From Bacillota bacterium (GTDB taxonomy: Bacteria; Bacillota; Clostridia; Peptostreptococcales; Anaerovoracaceae): 35,096 bases of DNA. The notes below the pieces were generated by a model. That model ran no database searches. It was not told the origin of the DNA and saw only the letters and a program-made list of their open reading frames with translations. A program made the position numbers and the translations under genes. Location: NCBI GenBank assembly GCA_029006195.1, contig JAQXGH010000041.1, forward strand, positions 1 to 35,096, written 5' to 3'. Below, piece after piece: positions 31,297 through 35,096 of this stretch (its first letter is position 1; every line of letters begins with the position of its first letter).

Positions 31297-31339
31297 ATGT
31301 GATAAACTACTAAAAAACATAAAAGCGAGGGAACAAAGA

Positions 31340-32317
31340 TTGAAGATTTTGCATATAGGGAAAAAAGGTAATGTAGAGAGATTCAGTAAGGCGCTGCCGG
31401 AGGATTTAGAGCTTGTGGATATGCCGATGAATCTGGATCCGGAGGAGTACGTGGCACAGGCGGCGGATGCGGAGCACATCATTATCGATGCAATCGGTGC
31501 GCTGGACGGGGCTGTGATTCGCAGCATGCCAAATTTGAAGTCGATCCACTCCGAGGGGGTGGCATATAACAAGATCGATTTGGATGCGGCAAGCGAATGC
31601 GGCGTTAAGGTTTGCCACAGTGTTGGAATGAATGCGACAGCGGTTGCTGAGCAGGCGGTGCTTCTCATGTCGGGTGTGCTTAAGGACGTGATCGCGGGCG
31701 ACCGTGCGGTTCGCGAGGGGCGTCAAATCGTTAAGAAAGAAAAGTATATGATCGAAGGCAATCTTCTGGAGCTGGCAGATTGCGCTGTGGGTCTTGTTGG
31801 TTTTGGCAATATCGCGAGTGCAACAGCCGTGCTTTTGAGAGCGTATGGCGTTTCGGATATTTATTATTATAAGAGGTCAAAGCTTTCGGTTGAGGAGGAA
31901 GAAGCTTTAGGCGTTCAGTATATGCCGCTGGACGAGCTGCTTGCGTCATCAGACATTGTGAGCATGCATCTTCCGGTAACAGATGCGACTATGGGCATCG
32001 CAAATGCTGACTTCTTTAGCAAGATGAAGCCGGGCGCTTATTTTATCAATACGGCCCGCGGCGAACTGGTCGATGATATCGCGCTGGCGGATGCGCTGGC
32101 TAGCGGCAAGCTCGCGATGGCCGGACTTGATACGCTGAGTCACGAGCCGGTTCAGCCAGATCACTATCTTCTGAACCGTGAAGACATCGCAGACAAGCTG
32201 GTGCTTTCACCGCACATCGGCGGCATTACGACGTCAAGTTTCCGCAGAAGTTATGCGATGATTTGGGAAGATATTTTAACAGTGCGCGAAGGCGGAGTGC
32301 CGGAGCGAGTGGTGTAG
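31340..32317 (+). CDS. D-isomer-specific 2-hydroxyacid dehydrogenase family protein
   Basis: 325-residue NAD(P)-dependent dehydrogenase. The nucleotide-binding fold shows GLVGFGNIASA (151-161). The catalytic triad expected for the family is Arg240 (INTARGELVDD), Glu269 (DTLSHEP) and His292 (LSPHIGG). The start is taken as TTG at 31340, giving the typical MKILHIG opening, with GAGGGA upstream; the open frame extends 23 codons further but that part looks unrelated. Substrate is unknown (lactate, phosphoglycerate, phosphonate and others occur in the family). It stands alone. Confidence 0.88.
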   Translation: MKILHIGKKGNVERFSKALPEDLELVDMPMNLDPEEYVAQAADAEHIIIDAIGALDGAVIRSMPNLKSIHSEGVAYNKIDLDAASECGVKVCHSVGMNATAVAEQAVLLMSGVLKDVIAGDRAVREGRQIVKKEKYMIEGNLLELADCAVGLVGFGNIASATAVLLRAYGVSDIYYYKRSKLSVEEEEALGVQYMPLDELLASSDIVSMHLPVTDATMGIANADFFSKMKPGAYFINTARGELVDDIALADALASGKLAMAGLDTLSHEPVQPDHYLLNREDIADKLVLSPHIGGITTSSFRRSYAMIWEDILTVREGGVPERVV

Positions 32318-32500
32318 AAATTATTAATTATCGAGCTCTTAGCCGAAGTAGTTCAAAATCTTCATACGGCAATTCAAAAGTCTACTTTGCGCTGATTCTG
32401 ACTATGTGATGCCGAGCGGGTAGATTAAAACGCTCGGTAATATGCCATATTAGTCTACTGGCCCCTTTTCGCAAAGGCTACACAACTCGTATTTGTTGCA
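32318..32500. other. Non-coding stretch with repeated GTCTACT / GTAGATTA motifs
   Basis: No gene is seen. A 7-bp hairpin, CCGAGCG (32412-32418) with CGCTCGG (32431-32437), could end the dehydrogenase transcript, although no T run follows. Short motifs AGTCTACT (32379), GTAGATTA (32421), TAGTCTACT (32451) and, further on, TGTAGATTA (32502) and GATCTACA (32534) recur in alternating orientation. Confidence 0.4.
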
Positions 32501-32712
32501 ATGTAGATTATTGGGCGGCATAGGCGAGCTTTTGATCTACATCGGCTCCGGACCAATCGAATCGGAGGTCCCACGGGGAGTTCGCAGATTTGCTCTTGCA
32601 AATCTGCCGTCCTGCGGCGGAGCCTGCCAGCGCCGCCTTGGACCCGTCGCTGCTCTACAGTCCACCGGACTGTCTCGCGACGCTCCGGCCCTTGCGGGTT
32701 CGACTCCCCGTG
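32501..32712. other. GC-rich, strongly folded non-coding element with tRNA T-arm copies
   Basis: The segment is much more GC-rich than its flanks and holds nested inverted repeats: ATGTAGAT/ATCTACAT (32501-32508, 32535-32542); an outer pair CACGGGGAGT/ACTCCCCGTG (32572-32581, 32703-32712); and inside it three hairpins, 32584-32593/32598-32607 (10 bp perfect), 32609-32619/32631-32643, and 32645-32663/32667-32682. GTCCCACGGGGAGT (32568-32581) is a direct copy of 14 bases in the adjacent tRNA-Glu; 32696-32712 is an inverted 17-base copy of the same T-arm. It could be a structured RNA or a remnant of a tRNA-targeting mobile element. Confidence 0.5.
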
Positions 32713-32723
32713 TACGTTACAAT

Positions 32724-32763
32724 ATAGCAAAAACGGATGGGTGATACCCATCCGTTTTGCTAT
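32724..32763. terminator. Bidirectional terminator of tRNA-Glu and the folded element
   Basis: Long hairpin with core CGGATGGGT (32734-32742) and ACCCATCCG (32746-32754), extended by A/T-rich arms and ATAGC/GCTAT ends. Read on the minus strand it directly follows the tRNA and has a T run; read on the plus strand it follows the folded element. Confidence 0.85.
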
Positions 32764-32839
32764 TGGTAGTCCCACGGGGAGTCGAACCCCGGATTCCAGC
32801 GTGAGAGGCTAGCGTCTTGACCGCTTGACCATGAGACCA
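32764..32839 (-). tRNA. tRNA-Glu (anticodon CTC)
   Basis: The minus strand folds as a complete 76-base tRNA: acceptor TGGTCTC with GGGACTA, a D-arm, anticodon stem CTAGC/GCTGG around loop CTCTCAC (anticodon CTC, reading GAG), T-arm GGGGTTCGACTCCCC and encoded CCA. The body matches glutamate tRNAs. The acceptor stem contains two G-T pairs. Terminator follows immediately. Confidence 0.93.
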
Positions 32840-32970
32840 CATATTCAGCTGATTTACACGAAACAGTATACCACAAGTTGGAGTGATTGTGTTATACTAT
32901 TACGTGATATTTTTCAATAAGAGTTTAGGGCTCTAAATATAAATAAATTAGGAGAAAGTTGGTTTTAGAC

Positions 32971-34449
32971 ATGATTAAGTATGAAAGCACAAGAGGAAGC
33001 CAGAACATCAAGACAGCAGCACAGGCTGTAATTCAGGGCATTGCAGAAGACAAGGGACTGTATGTTCCACAGCGTGTTCCAGCACTTCCACTTACAGTAG
33101 AAGAAATGAAGGGAATGCCTTACAAGCAGGTTGCTAAGGAAATTATTAAGGCTTTCTTTACTGACTATACAGATGAAGAAATGACATACTGCACAGATGG
33201 TGCATATGACAGCAAGTTCGAAGAAGAAGAAATCGTTCCAGTTAAGGAAGCTGGCGGCGCTTACTTCATAGAACTTTACCACGGTAAGACTGCAGCATTT
33301 AAGGACATGGCACTGAGCATTCTGCCTTACCTCCTTACAACTGCTGTTAAGAAAGAAAACGAAGATAAGAAGATTTGCATCCTCACAGCTACATCAGGAG
33401 ATACCGGTAAGGCAGCGCTTGAAGGTTTTGCAGATGTTCCTGGAACTGAAATCGTTGTATTCTTCCCTAACCAGGGTGTCAGCGAAGTTCAGGAAAGACA
33501 GATGATCACTCAGGAAGGCGACAACACTCACGTTTACGCTATCGAAGGTAACTTTGACGATGCACAGACTGGCGTTAAGAAGATTTTCAATGACAGCGAA
33601 TTCGCAGAAAAGCTGGCTGGCATGGGAGTTAAGCTTTCATCAGCTAACTCAATCAACATCGGTCGTTTGATCCCACAGGTTGCTTACTACGTTTGGGGTT
33701 ATGTGAAACTCGTTGAACAGGGCGTTATCGCTGATGGAGACAAGGTTAACATTTGCGTTCCAACTGGTAACTTTGGTAACATTCTGGCTGGTTACTATGC
33801 TAGCAAGATGGGTATTCCAGTTAACAAGTTCATCTGCGCTTCAAACAAGAACAGAGTTCTGACAGACTTCTTCAACACTGGCGTTTATGACATCAAGAGA
33901 GACTTCTATCTGACAAACTCACCGTCAATGGATATCCTGATTTCATCAAACCTGGAAAGACTTCTCTACATCCTGAGCGGCAACGATGGTGCTGAAATCA
34001 CTAAGCTCATGAAGGCTCTGGAAACAGAAAAGTCATACGAAGTTAACGATAAAATCAAGGCTGGAATGGCTGACTTCCACGGCGGTACTTGTTCAGTAGA
34101 AGAAACAAACGCAGCAATCGGCGAAATGTACGCTCAGCACGGATACCTCATGGACACTCATACTGCAGTTGGCTACAAGGTATACAAAGACTACGTAGCT
34201 GAAACAGGCGACACTACTCCAACACTCATCGCTTCAACAGCAAGTGCATATAAGTTCGCTGAAAGCGTAGCAGAGTCACTGGGTCTGCCTAAGTCAGAAA
34301 ACGGTTTCAGAGCAGTTGAAGCAGTAAATGCTAAGACTGGCGTTAGAATCCCTAGAGGACTCAAGGACCTGGACAAGAAGGAAGTTCGCCACACAGGCGT
34401 TATTGAAATTGCTGATATGATCAAGGTTGTAGAAGACAGCGTTAAGTAG
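32971..34449 (+). CDS. thrC: Threonine synthase
   Basis: 492-residue PLP enzyme forming threonine from O-phosphohomoserine. The N terminus IKYESTRGS, ELYHGKTAAFKDMALS (with the PLP lysine in AAFKD) and LTATSGDTGKAALEG, followed later by VPTGNFGNILAGYYA, are diagnostic of the long (yeast/E. coli-like) threonine synthases. The ATG at 32971 gives the usual family N terminus, but the ribosome binding site GGAG (32951-32954) is far from it; an in-frame TTG at 32959 is the alternative start. The codon bias indicates high expression. A small lipoprotein gene follows after five bases. Confidence 0.96.
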   Translation: MIKYESTRGSQNIKTAAQAVIQGIAEDKGLYVPQRVPALPLTVEEMKGMPYKQVAKEIIKAFFTDYTDEEMTYCTDGAYDSKFEEEEIVPVKEAGGAYFIELYHGKTAAFKDMALSILPYLLTTAVKKENEDKKICILTATSGDTGKAALEGFADVPGTEIVVFFPNQGVSEVQERQMITQEGDNTHVYAIEGNFDDAQTGVKKIFNDSEFAEKLAGMGVKLSSANSINIGRLIPQVAYYVWGYVKLVEQGVIADGDKVNICVPTGNFGNILAGYYASKMGIPVNKFICASNKNRVLTDFFNTGVYDIKRDFYLTNSPSMDILISSNLERLLYILSGNDGAEITKLMKALETEKSYEVNDKIKAGMADFHGGTCSVEETNAAIGEMYAQHGYLMDTHTAVGYKVYKDYVAETGDTTPTLIASTASAYKFAESVAESLGLPKSENGFRAVEAVNAKTGVRIPRGLKDLDKKEVRHTGVIEIADMIKVVEDSVK

Positions 34450-34454
34450 AATAT

Positions 34455-34883
34455 ATGAAGAATAGTTTTGTACGCAAAGGCCTCACGCTCCTGATTGCAA
34501 TTGCTATGCTTGTAGCTTTTGCATCATGCGGCGAACAGGAGACGCAGACAATTGAATCATTTATGGTAGCTAATCCGGAAGTTGCCGCAGACATCGACGC
34601 GAAGCTGGGCGAGCTCCCGTACAAGGGAATGACCGTTTCGATCGAGTATAAGGACGACAACTGCACTCTTACATATAAGTTCGACGAGACATATGACAAG
34701 AATAAGGTGAAGCAGCGCGCGAAGGCTTTTGACGATAATGCGAATCTGATCGATAAGCAGAGCATCGACCTTCTCGATACCATTATTAAGGGCACAGATT
34801 TCAAAAATCCATCAATGACTGTCAGATTTCTGAACGGCGATGACACTGAAATCTGGAGTAAGGAGTACAAGACGTCAAAATAG
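34455..34883 (+). CDS. DUF4854-like lipoprotein
   Basis: 142 residues. A signal peptide (basic start, hydrophobic 9-22) ends in the lipobox FASC with Cys25 as lipidation site, so it is anchored to the outer face of the membrane. The mature part resembles DUF4854 proteins of Firmicutes (IESFMVANPEV near the start, then EYKDDNCTLTYKF and MTVRFLNGDD). Function unknown. The gene lies only five bases after thrC, probably on the same transcript, and ends before a strong terminator. Confidence 0.75.
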   Translation: MKNSFVRKGLTLLIAIAMLVAFASCGEQETQTIESFMVANPEVAADIDAKLGELPYKGMTVSIEYKDDNCTLTYKFDETYDKNKVKQRAKAFDDNANLIDKQSIDLLDTIIKGTDFKNPSMTVRFLNGDDTEIWSKEYKTSK

Positions 34884-34893
34884 CAAAATAATT

Positions 34894-34926
34894 AACAGGA
34901 AACGTTAGTAATGTTTCCTGTTTTTT
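34894..34926 (+). terminator. Rho-independent terminator after the lipoprotein gene
   Basis: Perfect 10-bp stem AACAGGAAAC (34894-34903) with GTTTCCTGTT (34913-34922), then a six-T run at 34921-34926. Confidence 0.9.
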
Positions 34927-34930
34927 ACAT

Positions 34931-35096
34931 GTGTGCCAGGCATGGCACAATTCTAACGGGTGAAAGTCCCGTCACGGGTATTTACCGCCAAGTGTAGCGA
35001 ACCACAAGCCGAAAACAGCAATGTCTAGGGGGAGGAAGTGGTGTAGCAAAGTCGACGAGCCTACGAACAGAAACCAGATATGAGGCTAAATGACGG
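34931..35096 (+). mobile_element. Group II intron, 5' end (truncated by the window)
   Basis: Bases from 34931 begin GTGTGCC and continue with the domain I features seen in bacterial group II introns: GGGTGAAAGTCCCGTCACGGG (34959-34978 area) and GAACCACAAGCC. The 5' splice site is taken as the bond before GTGTG. The intron starts only five bases after a terminator T run. Domains II-VI and any reverse transcriptase gene lie beyond the window, so its completeness and class cannot be judged. Confidence 0.85.

Noticed and set aside
32568-32715. A second tRNA or tRNA-Sec on the plus strand
   Set aside because: A T-loop-like sequence is present, but the T stem is mismatched, there is no CCA end, no anticodon arm and no TCA anticodon.

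Overview
The window looks like chromosomal sequence from a low-to-mid GC anaerobic member of the Firmicutes (class Clostridia). The evidence is a complete PstSCAB-PhoU / Na-Pi symporter / PhoPR block, an oxygen-sensitive type of iron-sulfur L-serine dehydratase, a NimA-like flavoprotein, an NSS-family amino-acid symporter, strong AGGAGG-type ribosome binding sites, many TTG/GTG starts and a bacterial group II intron. Genus cannot be fixed from the sequence alone.

Layout. Bases 1-2510 are accessory: the tail of a DUF4143-type ATPase, a self-inhibited Fic AMP-transferase on the minus strand, an HTH/zinc-ribbon regulator and a 78-residue membrane protein. Bases 2513-10566 are a phosphate-starvation region: pstSCAB-phoU, a Na/Pi cotransporter with a PhoU tail, and a PhoP/PhoR-like two-component pair ending at a perfect terminator. 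Three promoters in this area (before the 78-residue protein, before pstS and before the Na/Pi transporter) share the same spacing of TTTAC repeats and a -10 box. This predicts PhoP control and makes the small membrane protein a likely new Pho regulon member. Bases 10640-20913 are metabolic and housekeeping: an unusual phosphoribosyltransferase-fold protein with an NCS1 permease, a NimA-like protein, exonuclease III, a three-domain acyl-activating/ACP/PlsC fusion, an ArsC/Spx-like protein, a CCA-type nucleotidyltransferase, a DUF6273-like protein and pyrE. Convergent sdaA and divergent pgi follow (20917-23838).

Bases 23840-26870 are accessory again: a membrane protein, two 40-bp palindromic repeats, a PD-(D/E)XK-like nuclease carrying a GGLPGA tandem repeat, and a divergent CARF/DUF1887 (Card1/Can2-like) nuclease. 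The two nuclease genes share a 78-bp region in which the promoters overlap and a palindrome covers one -10 box; no CRISPR array or cas gene is visible. Bases 26912-31196 hold two CDF transporters, an NSS symporter and two small membrane proteins. Bases 31340-35096 hold a 2-hydroxyacid dehydrogenase, a GC-rich, strongly folded non-coding stretch containing copies of the T-arm of the adjacent tRNA-Glu, then threonine synthase, a small lipoprotein and the 5' end of a group II intron inserted just after a terminator.

The most notable items are the Pho promoter set, the divergent CARF-nuclease / repeat-nuclease pair, and the tRNA-associated folded element.
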